Assembly: GCF_018130245.1 (NCBI RefSeq)
Contig: NZ_JAFCKP010000001.1
Location: 806,001 to 870,000, forward strand
DNA from: Bradyrhizobium sp. SZCCT0231
GTDB taxonomy: Bacteria > Pseudomonadota > Alphaproteobacteria > Rhizobiales > Xanthobacteraceae
DNA: 64,000 bases
Reading direction: 5' to 3'
In this document: piece after piece, positions 37,024-46,145 of the stretch
Layout of the letters: every line of letters begins with the position of its first letter
Numbering within the stretch: the first letter of the stretch is position 1
The notes under the pieces: model-generated
Database searches by the model: none
The model's input: the letters and a program-made list of their open reading frames with translations, nothing else
What the model was told of the DNA's origin: nothing
Program-made: the position numbers and the translations under genes

Positions 37024-37044
37024 GGGGTGTGGTGATCGGCTCGC

Positions 37045-38016
37045 CTACTTCGCGCCGAGCTTGCCGGCCTCCTCGAAGGTCGGGCAGGTCCGCTGCTCCA
37101 GCGGCACGTCGAACGGCCCGTAATTGTCCTTGGTGATGACGGTCGGCTTCAGCACGATCTCGCTGATGACGGGCTGATTGCGCAAGGAGCGGATCGCCAT
37201 CATGGTGCCGAGGCAACCTTGCGCAAAGCCGTTGTAGTCGCCGCTCGCCAGCAGCTTGCCGGATTTGATCGCGTCGATCGCCTCCTTGGTGCCGTTGATG
37301 CCGATCACCTGCGCCTTCCGGTTGGCGCCGTCGAGGGCCTCGATCGCGCCGACCGCCATGGCGTCGTTGGCGGCGAGCACGCCGTCGATCTGCGAATTCG
37401 ACTGCATCAGATTCTCCATCACCTGGAGCGCCTGCAGCCGCTGATAGTTGCCGGGCTGCGAGGCCAGCAGCTTGGCGCTAGGGGCCTCCTTCAGCGCGTC
37501 GTTGAAGCCGCGCACGCGGTCGACATTGGTCAGCGAGCCCTTGACGCCTTCGATGATGACGATATTGCCCTTGCCGCCGAGCGTCTTGAGCAGGAAGCGC
37601 GCGGTCTCCAGCCCAAGGCTGTAATCGTCGGCGCCGACGAAGGACAGGAACTTGCCGCCGGCAGAGCGGTCGGTGATGTTGACGACCGGAATCTTGGCCT
37701 CGTTGATCTTCTCGACGCCCGGAACCATCGCCTTGTAATCGACCGGCGTGAAGACGATCGCGCTCGGCTTCTTCACCACGACGTCCTCGATCTGGCTGAG
37801 CTGCTCGGGGATCGAGTCCGGCTTGGTCGGAATGTACTGCAGCGTCTTCGCCTTCAGCGTCTTCGCCATGTTGTCGGCGCCGACCCGCACCGTCTGGAAG
37901 AACGGGTTGGTCTGGTTCTTGGTGAAGACGGCGATGGTCTCGCCGTCGGCACGTGCCCCAGTGGTGAACGCAGCCATCAGCAGCGGCAGCGTCAGATAGC
38001 CCAGTTTCGATTTCAT
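37045..38016 (-). CDS. Ribose-type ABC transporter substrate-binding protein
   Basis: A 323-residue periplasmic binding protein of the RbsB/Peripla_BP_4 family. Residues 1-23 form a signal peptide (MKSKLGYLTLPLLMAAFTTG). The mature protein has AVFTKNQTNPFFQTVRVGAD, SAIVFTPVDYKAMV and GVLAANDAMAVGAIEAL, typical of the family. GGAGG precedes the ATG at 38016; the frame is open further upstream but only as a shadow of the permease gene. It serves the two permeases and ATPase upstream. Being in an aromatic-degradation operon, it may bind a non-sugar ligand. Confidence 0.87.
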   Translation of the reverse strand: MKSKLGYLTLPLLMAAFTTGARADGETIAVFTKNQTNPFFQTVRVGADNMAKTLKAKTLQYIPTKPDSIPEQLSQIEDVVVKKPSAIVFTPVDYKAMVPGVEKINEAKIPVVNITDRSAGGKFLSFVGADDYSLGLETARFLLKTLGGKGNIVIIEGVKGSLTNVDRVRGFNDALKEAPSAKLLASQPGNYQRLQALQVMENLMQSNSQIDGVLAANDAMAVGAIEALDGANRKAQVIGINGTKEAIDAIKSGKLLASGDYNGFAQGCLGTMMAIRSLRNQPVISEIVLKPTVITKDNYGPFDVPLEQRTCPTFEEAGKLGAK

Positions 38017-38057
38017 GTTGCCTCCATCCCTCATTTTGCTTGTTGGAACCTTAGGAC

Positions 38058-39035
38058 TCATTGCGCGCGGCGGCGGGTCTTCATGTCGAGCCAGACCGCG
38101 AGAATGACGATGACGCCGGTAACGAGCGGCTGCCAGTTGGCGTTGACCGACAAAAGGTTCATGCCGTTCAGCACCAAGGTCAGGATCAGCGCGCCGATGA
38201 AGGTGCCGAACACGGTGCCGACGCCGCCGAACAGCGAGGTGCCGCCGATCAGCACGGCCGCGATCGCCGGCAAGGTCAGGCTCTCGCCGATGTCGGCTTC
38301 CGCCGAATTGAGCCGCGACAGGAAGATGATCGAGGCGAGCCCGGCCATGGTGCCGGAGACCGCGTAGACCAGCAGCAGGCGGCGCGCGACCGGGATGCCG
38401 GAGAGCCGAGCCGCGACCGGATTGGCGCCGATCGCATAGATCTCCTGGCCCCAGATCGTCCGCTGCGCGAACAGCGTCCCGATGCCGAGGAACACCAGCA
38501 GCAGATAGACCGGGATGGGCAGGCCGAACAGATAGCCGCTGCCGATCTGGCGGAAGCCGGCGGGGAAGCCGTGCAGGGTCTCGCCCGCCATGTACCAATA
38601 GGTGAGGCCGTTCAGCACCCAAAGCATGCCGTAGGTGGCGATGAAGGAGGGGATGCGCAGCGCGGTGACCATGATGCCGTTGAGCAGGCCGACGATGCCG
38701 CCGCAGGCAAGCCCGGTGAGGATGCCGAGCGCCGGCGAGCCGGTCTTGTGGATCACGGTGCCGGCGATGCAGGCGGACAGCGCGACATTGGCGCCGACCG
38801 ACAGATCGAGGCCGGCGGTCAGCACCACCAGCGTCAGGCCGGAGGCGATGAAGAAGGTCAGGCTCGCCTGCCTCAGCACGTTGAGGATGTTGCCGAGGCT
38901 CAGGAAGGAATCGCTGAGCACGGCGAGCACCGCACAGATCAGGAGCGCGGCCAGCAGGCGGTAGAACACCTGGATCGCATCCTGCGACAGGAACGAGCGG
39001 GGCGGCACGATGGCGCCTTTGGTGATGTCGGTCAT
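38058..39035 (-). CDS. Ribose-type ABC transporter permease (RbsC-like)
   Basis: A 325-residue polytopic permease of the BPD_transp_2 family with eight or more helices. Motifs: LTLVVLTAGLDLSVGANVALS and the C-terminal LPAIAAVLIGGTSLFGGVGTVFGTFIGALIL. It overlaps the companion permease by 4 nt. Together the two different permeases probably form a heterodimer. Confidence 0.87.
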   Translation of the reverse strand: MTDITKGAIVPPRSFLSQDAIQVFYRLLAALLICAVLAVLSDSFLSLGNILNVLRQASLTFFIASGLTLVVLTAGLDLSVGANVALSACIAGTVIHKTGSPALGILTGLACGGIVGLLNGIMVTALRIPSFIATYGMLWVLNGLTYWYMAGETLHGFPAGFRQIGSGYLFGLPIPVYLLLVFLGIGTLFAQRTIWGQEIYAIGANPVAARLSGIPVARRLLLVYAVSGTMAGLASIIFLSRLNSAEADIGESLTLPAIAAVLIGGTSLFGGVGTVFGTFIGALILTLVLNGMNLLSVNANWQPLVTGVIVILAVWLDMKTRRRAQ

Positions 39036-39982
39036 GCGCGGCTCCTGAGGCCGTCGAGGAACAGGGCGACGATGACGAGCACGCCGACGCTTGCGACCTG
39101 CACCGAGGACGGCAGCGAGATCAGGTTCAGCCCGTTGCGCAACACGCCGACGGCGAGCACCCCGAGCAGCGTGCCGAGCAGCCAGCCATTGCCGCGCTCG
39201 AACGAGGTGCCGCCGACCGCGACTGCGGCGATGGCATCGAATTCCAGGCCGAGGCCGGCGGTGGGATGGCCGGAGTTCATGCGTGCGGTCATCAACAGGC
39301 CCGCGATGCCGGCCATGGCACCACCGATCGCGTAGACCGCGATCAAGAGCCGGTTCGGCGACAGGCCGGCATAGCGTAGCGCCTCGCGGTTGCCGCCGAG
39401 GGCGAAGATGTAGGTGCCGAAACGGGTGTGATAGAGCAGGCCGTGAAAGGCCGCATAAGTCACCAGCGCCATCACGATCGGCACGGGAATGCCGAGAAGT
39501 GTCGCCGAATAGATGTCGCGCACGCTGTGGGGAATCCCGACCACGCTCTGGCCGTCGCTGACGATCAGCGACAGGCCCTGCGCCATGCCGAGCGTGCCGA
39601 GGGTCGCGACGAAGGGCGGGATGCCGAGGATCGCGACCAGCCAGCCGTTGGCGACGCCGAAGGCCGCGCCGACCAGAAGGCCGGCGCCAAGGCCTAGCAG
39701 CATCGACTTGGTCGCAAGCGACACGATCGCGACACAGAGCGAGGTGAGCGTCAGCACTGCGCCCATCGATAGGTCCAGCCCCTCCGTCATGATGATCAGC
39801 GTCATCGGCAGCGCGAGCATGGTCAGGATGGTCGACTGCACCAGCACGTTGGAGAGGTTGGCAACCGACAGGAAGCCGGGCGCGATCGCGCTGAACAGCG
39901 CGATCAGCAGCACCAGCACCATGGCAACGCCGGGAATGCGTTGCAGCGGATTGGGCTCAGAGACGACCGCGGCCTCACGCAT
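39032..39982 (-). CDS. Ribose-type ABC transporter permease (RbsC-like)
   Basis: A 316-residue permease of the same family as its neighbour, with MTLIIMTEGLDLSMGAVLTL and FDAIAAVAVGGTSFERGNGWLLGTLLGVL. Its start overlaps the end of the ATPase gene by 8 nt and its stop overlaps the start of the next permease, showing tight translational coupling. Two unlike permeases per transporter are common for this class in alphaproteobacteria. Confidence 0.87.
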   Translation of the reverse strand: MREAAVVSEPNPLQRIPGVAMVLVLLIALFSAIAPGFLSVANLSNVLVQSTILTMLALPMTLIIMTEGLDLSMGAVLTLTSLCVAIVSLATKSMLLGLGAGLLVGAAFGVANGWLVAILGIPPFVATLGTLGMAQGLSLIVSDGQSVVGIPHSVRDIYSATLLGIPVPIVMALVTYAAFHGLLYHTRFGTYIFALGGNREALRYAGLSPNRLLIAVYAIGGAMAGIAGLLMTARMNSGHPTAGLGLEFDAIAAVAVGGTSFERGNGWLLGTLLGVLAVGVLRNGLNLISLPSSVQVASVGVLVIVALFLDGLRSRA

Positions 39983-41498
39983 GATGCATCCCCAGTCGCA
40001 CGATGTTTTCCTCCGTCAATTCGCTGCGTGTCAGATGTCCGGCGATACGCCCCTCGCGCATCACATAGGCGCGGTCGCAGACATGGCAGATCTCGACCTG
40101 CTCGGACGAGATCATCAGCGCCGCCGCGCCTTCCGCGACGAGCCGGTCGATCAGCGCAAAGATCTCGGACTTGGCGCCGATATCGATGCCCCGCGTCGGC
40201 TCGTCGAAGATGAAGAGCTTTGAGCCGGCCGCCAGCCATTTGCCGATCACGACCTTCTGCTGGTTGCCGCCCGAGAGCAGCCCGACGGTCTGCCGCGCAC
40301 TCGGTGTCGCGATGCGGAGCTGCCGGATCAGTCCGTCGGAGGTGCGCTGCGCACTGCGCTGGTCGAACAGCCCACTCGGGAACAGTTTTCGCAGCGCCGA
40401 CACCACCAGGTTGTCGCTGACCGACCGCAGCAAGGCGAGGCCTTCGCTCTTGCGGCTTTCCGGGATCAGCGCGATGCCGCGGCGGGCGGCGAGATCCGGC
40501 TCGCCCGAGATGCTCTTGCCGTCGAAGATGATCTCGCCTGACGTCACTGGGTCGGCGCCGAAGATGGCGCGGGCGACCTCGCTGCGGCCGGAGCCGACCA
40601 GGCCGCACAGGCCGACGATCTCGCCGCGGCGCACCTCGATGTTGACGTCGGAGATGCCGGTCGGCGCGGTCAGGCCCTTGACCTCGAGCAGCAACTCGCC
40701 GGGCTTGTCGGCAAAATGGCGCGGATAGGTCATGTCGACGTTGCGGCCGACCATCATGCGCACGAGCTGATCCGGCGTGACGTCGGCGGGACGAACGCCG
40801 TCGATGCGGCGGCCGTCGCGCAGCACGGTGATGCGGTCACCGAGCGCGAACACTTCGGCCATGCGGTGCGAGATGTAGACGATCGACACGCCGTCGGCCT
40901 TCAGCCGCGCGATCAGCGCGAACAGCAGCTCGGTCTCGCGGTCGGACAGCGCCGCGGTCGGCTCGTCCATCACGAGGATGCGGGCGTTCTGGCTGATCGC
41001 CTTCGCGATCTCGACCATCTGCTGCTGCGCTACGCCGAGCTTGTCGACGGTGGTGGAGGGGTCGATGTCGAAGCCGATCGTGTCGAGCACGCGCTTTGCA
41101 TCCGCCAGGATCTTGCGGCGGTCGATGGTGCCGGGGATGCGGCCCTTCGGCTCGCGTCCCAGAAAGATGTTCTGGGCGATATCGAGATAGGGGACGAGCG
41201 AGAATTCCTGGAAGATGACGGCAATGCCGAGCTTCTGCGCATCCGCGGTCGAGGAGATCGCGACCTTCTCGCCGTTGTGGTAGAACTCGCCGGCGTCGGC
41301 GCGGTAGGCGCCACACAGCACCTTCATCAGGCTCGACTTGCCGGCGCCGTTCTCCCCGAGCAGCATGTGGACTTCGCCGGGGTAGACGGCAAAGGACACG
41401 TCATCCAGCGCCTTGACGCCGGGAAACTCCTTGCTGATGCCGCGCAGTTCCAGCAGCGGGACAGGCGAGGTGACTTCGATCGGGAGCGCGTCGCTCAT
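39975..41498 (-). CDS. Ribose-type ABC transporter ATP-binding protein (RbsA-like)
   Basis: A 507-residue double ABC protein. Domain 1 has Walker [17 protein letters not shown] and Walker B LVMDEPTAALSD; domain 2 has the degenerate P-loop LCGLVGSGRSEVARAIFG and the signature [16 protein letters not shown]. This layout is that of RbsA/XylG/MglA. Its ATG overlaps the stop codon of the FAD-linked oxidase, so the transporter is part of the hydroxyquinol operon. Confidence 0.88.
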   Translation of the reverse strand: MSDALPIEVTSPVPLLELRGISKEFPGVKALDDVSFAVYPGEVHMLLGENGAGKSSLMKVLCGAYRADAGEFYHNGEKVAISSTADAQKLGIAVIFQEFSLVPYLDIAQNIFLGREPKGRIPGTIDRRKILADAKRVLDTIGFDIDPSTTVDKLGVAQQQMVEIAKAISQNARILVMDEPTAALSDRETELLFALIARLKADGVSIVYISHRMAEVFALGDRITVLRDGRRIDGVRPADVTPDQLVRMMVGRNVDMTYPRHFADKPGELLLEVKGLTAPTGISDVNIEVRRGEIVGLCGLVGSGRSEVARAIFGADPVTSGEIIFDGKSISGEPDLAARRGIALIPESRKSEGLALLRSVSDNLVVSALRKLFPSGLFDQRSAQRTSDGLIRQLRIATPSARQTVGLLSGGNQQKVVIGKWLAAGSKLFIFDEPTRGIDIGAKSEIFALIDRLVAEGAAALMISSEQVEICHVCDRAYVMREGRIAGHLTRSELTEENIVRLGMHHA

Positions 41499-42889
41499 GC
41501 CTTGGCTCCGCTCGCAAAGATCTTTCCAGGGTTCATCAGTCCATTCGGATCGAGTGCGGTCTTGATCTGCCGCATCACATCCACGGCCTCGCCGAGCTCA
41601 TCGGAGAGATAATCGATCTTGCCGAGCCCGATGCCGTGCTCGCCGGTGCAGGTGCCGTCCATGGCGATGGCGCGGGCGACCATGCGGGCCTGCAGCGCCT
41701 TGGCGCCTTCGGCCTCCGCCGGCTTTGCCGGATCGATCAGGATCAGCATGTGGAAATTGCCGTCGCCGACATGGCCGACGATCGGCGCGGTAAAGCCGTG
41801 CTCGTCCGCATCGCGCCGCGTCTCGGTCAGGCATTCTGCGAGGCGCGAGATCGGCACGCAGACATCGGTGATCACCGCGCGTGCGCCGGGGCGCAGGCCG
41901 AGGCCGGCATAGAGCGTGTTGTCGCGGGCGTGCCACAGCCGGCTGCGGTCTTCCTGTGCCTTGGCCCAGGCAAAGCCATGGCCGCCATGCTCGGCGGCGA
42001 TCGCCTGCGCGGCCTCGGCCTGTTCGGCGACCGAGGTTTCGGAGCCGTGGAATTCGAAGAATAGCGTGGGGGCCTCGCGATAGCCGAGCTTGGCGTAGGC
42101 ATTGATGCCGCGCATCATGACATCGTCGAGCAGCTCGATGCGCGCCACGGGGATGGCGGACTGGATCACGGAGATCGCGGTGTCCACCGCATCGTGCAGG
42201 GTGTCGAAGCTGCAGACCGCGGCCGAGATCGCCTGCGGCACGGGGTGCACCTTCAGCGTGATCTCGGTGATGACGCCGAGCGTGCCCTCCGCGCCGACGA
42301 ACATGCGTGTCAGGTCGTAGCCGGCCGCCGATTTCCGCGCGCGCTTCGCGGTGCGGATCACGCGGCCGTCCGCCAGCACCACCTCCAGCGCCATGACGTT
42401 GTCCTTCATGGTGCCGTAGCGCACGGCCATGGTGCCGGAGGCGCGCGTCGAGGTCATGCCGCCGATCGAGGCATCGGCGCCGGGGTCGATCGGGAAGAAC
42501 AGGCCGGTATTGCGCAGCTCGGCATTGAGCTGCTTGCGCGTGATGCCGGGTTGCACCACGACATCCATGTCGCTGTCGTGCACGGCGAGCACCTTGTTCA
42601 TGCGCGCGAAGTCGAAGCAGACGCCGCCCGCCACCGAGGCCGCATTGCCTTCGAGCGAGGTGCCGGCGCCGAACGGGACGATCGGCATGCCCGCGTCGGC
42701 GCACAGCTTGACGATCTTGGCGACTTCCTGCGTCGTCTCGGGGAAGACGACGATGTCGGGCGGCAGGCTCTGATAGTGCGACTCGCTCTGCCCATGCTGA
42801 TCGAGCACGCCGCGCGCGACGCTCGCGCGCGGGCCGATCATGCCGGCGAGGCGCTCTGCTAATATGCCTGTGCTGACCCGCGGTCCCAT
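41495..42889 (-). CDS. FAD-linked oxidase, D-2-hydroxyacid dehydrogenase type (GlcD-like)
   Basis: A 464-residue flavoprotein of the FAD_binding_4 and FAD-oxidase C family (glycolate oxidase GlcD, D-lactate dehydrogenase). The N-terminal PMH-type FAD domain has VPFGAGTSLEGNAASVAGGVCFDF and DPGADASIGGMTSTRASGT; the C-terminal part has VGHVGDGNFHMLI and CTGEHGIGLGK. It oxidises a 2-hydroxy acid to a 2-keto acid. A GGGAG site precedes the ATG. Within this operon it may process a side-chain fragment of the substrate. Confidence 0.85.
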   Translation of the reverse strand: MGPRVSTGILAERLAGMIGPRASVARGVLDQHGQSESHYQSLPPDIVVFPETTQEVAKIVKLCADAGMPIVPFGAGTSLEGNAASVAGGVCFDFARMNKVLAVHDSDMDVVVQPGITRKQLNAELRNTGLFFPIDPGADASIGGMTSTRASGTMAVRYGTMKDNVMALEVVLADGRVIRTAKRARKSAAGYDLTRMFVGAEGTLGVITEITLKVHPVPQAISAAVCSFDTLHDAVDTAISVIQSAIPVARIELLDDVMMRGINAYAKLGYREAPTLFFEFHGSETSVAEQAEAAQAIAAEHGGHGFAWAKAQEDRSRLWHARDNTLYAGLGLRPGARAVITDVCVPISRLAECLTETRRDADEHGFTAPIVGHVGDGNFHMLILIDPAKPAEAEGAKALQARMVARAIAMDGTCTGEHGIGLGKIDYLSDELGEAVDVMRQIKTALDPNGLMNPGKIFASGAKA

Positions 42890-42943
42890 CCTCAGCTCCC
42901 GTCTGCTCCCTGTTTCCGGACTCTTGTTGGTCCGCCGTCCAGC

Positions 42944-43828
42944 TTAAGCGGCTCTCGCGTTGCTCGCGAGCTGCTTCAAGCCGAAATCGTAATTGAGATG
43001 AAAATACTCGCGCTCCACCATGCGACCATCCGGCGCACGGCCCGCGGGGTGACGGACGAATTCGCGGATCAGGCTGTCCTTGACGCCGAACACCACGTCG
43101 CTGTCGAGATATTGGTCGCCCGCAACGAACACGTGCGTCACCAGCTGCTCGAAGCCGGGCGCCGAGATCATGAAATGCACATGCGCCGGACGCCAGGGAT
43201 GGCGGCCCTGAACCTCCAGCATCTCGCCGACCGGGCCGTCATGCGGAATCGGGTAGGCCGCCGGCTTGATCGACCAAAAATGGAAGCGGCCGTTGGCGTC
43301 GGTGTGGAAGCGGGCGCGCATCGCGAGATCACCGATCTTGTCGAGCTGCTGCACGTCGTAATAGCCGTCATCGTCTGAGTGCCAGACGTCGACGATGGCG
43401 CCGGCGAGCGGCTTGCCGTCGACGGTCGAGACCGAGCCGGTGACCAGCATCGGATCGCCTTCCATCGGCCCGGAGATATCCGCGCCGCTATCCTTCTCCG
43501 GCGCGGCCTGGACGAAGAACGGCCCGAGGACAGTGGTCTCGGTCGCGCCTTCCGGCACCGGGTGATTGATGGCATCGACCAGCATGGAAACGCCGAGCGT
43601 GTCCGACAGCAGGATGAATTCCTGGCGCTTGTCGTTGCACATGTGCCCGGTGCGGGTCAGGAAGTCGATGCCGTATTCCCATTCCTTCTGGGTCGGCCGC
43701 ACCTCGCGGACGAAGGCATGAAGGTGACGTACCAGCGCCTCGCTGACCTCCTTGATTCGCGGATCGGTTGCGCCCGCGATCCGCTCCAGCACCGCGTCCG
43801 TGATCGTGTTCTCGTTGAAGTTACGCAT
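42944..43828 (-). CDS. Hydroxyquinol 1,2-dioxygenase
   Basis: A 294-residue intradiol ring-cleavage dioxygenase. A helical N-terminal dimerisation domain (about 1-100) is followed by the catalytic beta-sandwich. Iron(III) ligands: Tyr156 or Tyr157 in SDDDGYYDVQ, Tyr192 in AAYPIPHDGPVG, and His216 and His218 in RPAHVHFMI; the Tyr192-His216 spacing equals that in known hydroxyquinol dioxygenases. With a maleylacetate reductase in the same operon, hydroxyquinol rather than catechol is the probable substrate, giving maleylacetate. GGAGG precedes the ATG. Confidence 0.88.
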   Translation of the reverse strand: MRNFNENTITDAVLERIAGATDPRIKEVSEALVRHLHAFVREVRPTQKEWEYGIDFLTRTGHMCNDKRQEFILLSDTLGVSMLVDAINHPVPEGATETTVLGPFFVQAAPEKDSGADISGPMEGDPMLVTGSVSTVDGKPLAGAIVDVWHSDDDGYYDVQQLDKIGDLAMRARFHTDANGRFHFWSIKPAAYPIPHDGPVGEMLEVQGRHPWRPAHVHFMISAPGFEQLVTHVFVAGDQYLDSDVVFGVKDSLIREFVRHPAGRAPDGRMVEREYFHLNYDFGLKQLASNARAA

Positions 43829-43843
43829 GTAGGCCTCCGTTGA

Positions 43844-44746
43844 TCACAGCTTCGGCTCGCCGAGGCCGGACAGCCGTTCGAGATGCTTGACGGTCGCGAT
43901 GAAGTCGGTGTCGCCGTCGCCCTGTGCGACCAGCGAGCCATAGGTCTCGCGCACCTGCGCGGCGAGCTGCAGCGGGACGCCGACGGTATGGCCGGCACCC
44001 AGGATGAGATCGAGATCCTTGGCCATTTGCTTGCAGGAGAAGGTGGACTCGAAATCGCGGGTCCGCAGCGGCGCGGTCTTGTACTTCACCATGGGCGAGG
44101 CAACCGCGCTGTCGTCGAGCACCTTCAAGATGTCCTGCCAGGCGATGCCGCCCTTGCGCGCCAGCGCCAGGCTCTCCGCCATCATCGCGGCCGACACCGC
44201 GATCATCAGATTGACCGAGAGTTTTGCGTAGCGCGCTTCCTCGGCGGGCCCGAGATAAGTCTGCGCGCGGGTGAAGGCGGCGAACAGCGGCTTGGCGCTT
44301 TCGAAGGCGTCCTTCGGCCCCGAGACGAAGCAGGTCAGCGCGCCGGTGTGCACGATGCTGGCATTACCGGAGACCGGCGAACGCAGATAGGCAATGCCGC
44401 GCGCCTGCGCGGCAGCGGCGACCTCGGTGGAGGCGTCGACGCTCACGGTGCTGGTCTCGATCAAAACAGATCCAGCAGCCATCGCGGCGATCAGGCCGGC
44501 GGGGCCGAGCAGCGCGCCGCGCAAGGCGGCGTCGTCGGGCAGAGACGTGATCACTGCGGCCTTGCCGCTCACGGCGGCGGCCGGCAATGCGGCAATCGCA
44601 ATGCCTTGCGCGCGTGCCTCGTTGATGCGCGCCGCGCTCTGGTCGAACGCGGTGACGGCAAAACCAGCCTTGGCGACGAGCACCGACATCGGCAGGCCCA
44701 TCTTGCCGATCCCGATGAAAGCAACGTTCCTTGAAGTGTCAGTCAT
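43844..44746 (-). CDS. 3-hydroxyisobutyrate dehydrogenase-like NAD(P) oxidoreductase
   Basis: A 300-residue beta-hydroxyacid dehydrogenase. The N-terminal VAFIGIGKMGLPMSVLVAKAG binds NAD(P); LRSPVSGNASIVHTGALT is the substrate-binding segment and KLSVNLMIA contains the catalytic lysine. Family members act on 3-hydroxyisobutyrate, tartronate semialdehyde or similar. It lies 15 nt upstream of the dioxygenase gene in the same transcript; its substrate in this pathway is unknown. Confidence 0.83.
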   Translation of the reverse strand: MTDTSRNVAFIGIGKMGLPMSVLVAKAGFAVTAFDQSAARINEARAQGIAIAALPAAAVSGKAAVITSLPDDAALRGALLGPAGLIAAMAAGSVLIETSTVSVDASTEVAAAAQARGIAYLRSPVSGNASIVHTGALTCFVSGPKDAFESAKPLFAAFTRAQTYLGPAEEARYAKLSVNLMIAVSAAMMAESLALARKGGIAWQDILKVLDDSAVASPMVKYKTAPLRTRDFESTFSCKQMAKDLDLILGAGHTVGVPLQLAAQVRETYGSLVAQGDGDTDFIATVKHLERLSGLGEPKL

Positions 44747-44767
44747 TGTTCTTGTCCATTGGCGCCT

Positions 44768-46141
44768 TCAGGCGGCGCGTCCCTGTCGTTCGATATCCTG
44801 CACCAGCCGCCGGCCGGATTGTGCCAGCAACTCCTTCTTGGTCTCTAACCCCTCGGCCAGCAACCGGCTGCTGCGCTTCTTCCAGCTGCCGCCGATCATG
44901 ACGGCCTCGATGTTAGCGAGGCTCGTCTGCATGACGACGGCCGCGACCGGGTCATGCACTGGATAGACGTTGAGATCGGAAGCATTGATGATGACGAGGT
45001 CGGCGAGCTTGCCCGGCGTCAGCGATCCGATCTGGTGTTCGCGGCCGAGCATGCGGGCGCCTTCCGTCGTGATCCAGCGCAGTGCCTCGCGCACGGGGAT
45101 CGTGGTCGTGGCGGGAATGGTACCGCTCACTTTGCGCGACTCCGCATTGTCGAGCGCCCGCTGCACGGAGAGCGCGACACGCGCGGCGGAGAACAGATCA
45201 CCGGCCAGCACGGATTCCAGGTCGATGCCGATGGTCGGCCGCACGCCGCGCTTCAATAGGCGTCCAGTGATCGGAAAGCCGTGACCTTGGATCATTTCGT
45301 TCTCGGGCGTGACGGAGAAGGACACACCGAGATCGATGAGACGATCAAGCAGATCATCAGCCAGATCGTTGCCATGGACGATGTTGACGCCGGGGCCGAC
45401 GAGGCCGGCCTCGATCAGCTCCTCCCAGCCACCAGGCGTCTTGGCCGGACCGCCGCCCTGATGCATCGATGCGATCAGGTTCAGCTCCCGCGCCATGCGG
45501 AAATCGTGGATGGCGACGTCGAGCGTCGAATAATGCGGTCCGAGGATGGCGAGCCCGAGCGTGACGAGCCCGCCGCGATCGGAGAGGGGGCCTGCCAGCA
45601 GCCGCTCGACCTCGCGGCGGGGGTGCGGCACTTCCGAGAAATGCGGCTCGCCGGGCTTCGGCTCGGGTTTTGGCGAGCCATGAAAGAACACGGCGCGGAT
45701 GCCGCTTTCGATCAGGCCGCGGACGGCGGCGTCGGTGTGCGCAGGCGTCGGATTGTTGTGGCACCAGTCGACCAGCGTGGTGACGCCGTGGTTGATCTGG
45801 TTCAGCGCGCCGACCAGCGTCGCGATATGGATGTCCTCCGGCCGGAACACGGTTGCGAGGCCGGCATGCATGCGGCGGAAATATTCCAGCAGCGTCCAGT
45901 TCGCCGCAAAGCCACGCAAGCCCGTCTGCCAGGTGTGCATGTGCGCGTTGATCAGGCCGGGGATGACGATGCGGCCCTTTCCGTCGACGATCTCGGTCTC
46001 CAGCGCGCCGCTGCCGAGGTCGATCGACGGGCGCACGTCAACAATGCGGCTGTCCTCGACCAATACATCGCCGTTCAAGAGATCGCCAATCGCGTCATCC
46101 ATGCTGATGACTGTGGCGGATTTGATCAGCGTGCGCCGCAT
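44768..46141 (-). CDS. Metal-dependent amidohydrolase (SsnA/AtzB/TrzN-type)
   Basis: A 457-residue amidohydrolase of the chlorohydrolase/deaminase subgroup. Metal site: LINAHMHTWQTGLRG (HXH), IASMHQGGG, NIVHGND and GIDLES. The C-terminal segment GSLTPGKLADLVIINA is typical. Relatives deaminate or dechlorinate N-heterocycles such as s-triazines, guanine and cytosine. In this operon it could remove an amino or other leaving group from an aromatic or heterocyclic precursor; that is inference. It lies 4 nt after maleylacetate reductase. Confidence 0.83.
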   Translation of the reverse strand: MRRTLIKSATVISMDDAIGDLLNGDVLVEDSRIVDVRPSIDLGSGALETEIVDGKGRIVIPGLINAHMHTWQTGLRGFAANWTLLEYFRRMHAGLATVFRPEDIHIATLVGALNQINHGVTTLVDWCHNNPTPAHTDAAVRGLIESGIRAVFFHGSPKPEPKPGEPHFSEVPHPRREVERLLAGPLSDRGGLVTLGLAILGPHYSTLDVAIHDFRMARELNLIASMHQGGGPAKTPGGWEELIEAGLVGPGVNIVHGNDLADDLLDRLIDLGVSFSVTPENEMIQGHGFPITGRLLKRGVRPTIGIDLESVLAGDLFSAARVALSVQRALDNAESRKVSGTIPATTTIPVREALRWITTEGARMLGREHQIGSLTPGKLADLVIINASDLNVYPVHDPVAAVVMQTSLANIEAVMIGGSWKKRSSRLLAEGLETKKELLAQSGRRLVQDIERQGRAA

Positions 46142-46145
46142 TGCC

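Noticed and set aside
38017-38622. N-terminal 200-residue extension of the ribose-type binding protein on the minus strand
   Set aside because: It is an out-of-frame shadow of the permease gene; the signal peptide and GGAGG site mark the true start at 38016.
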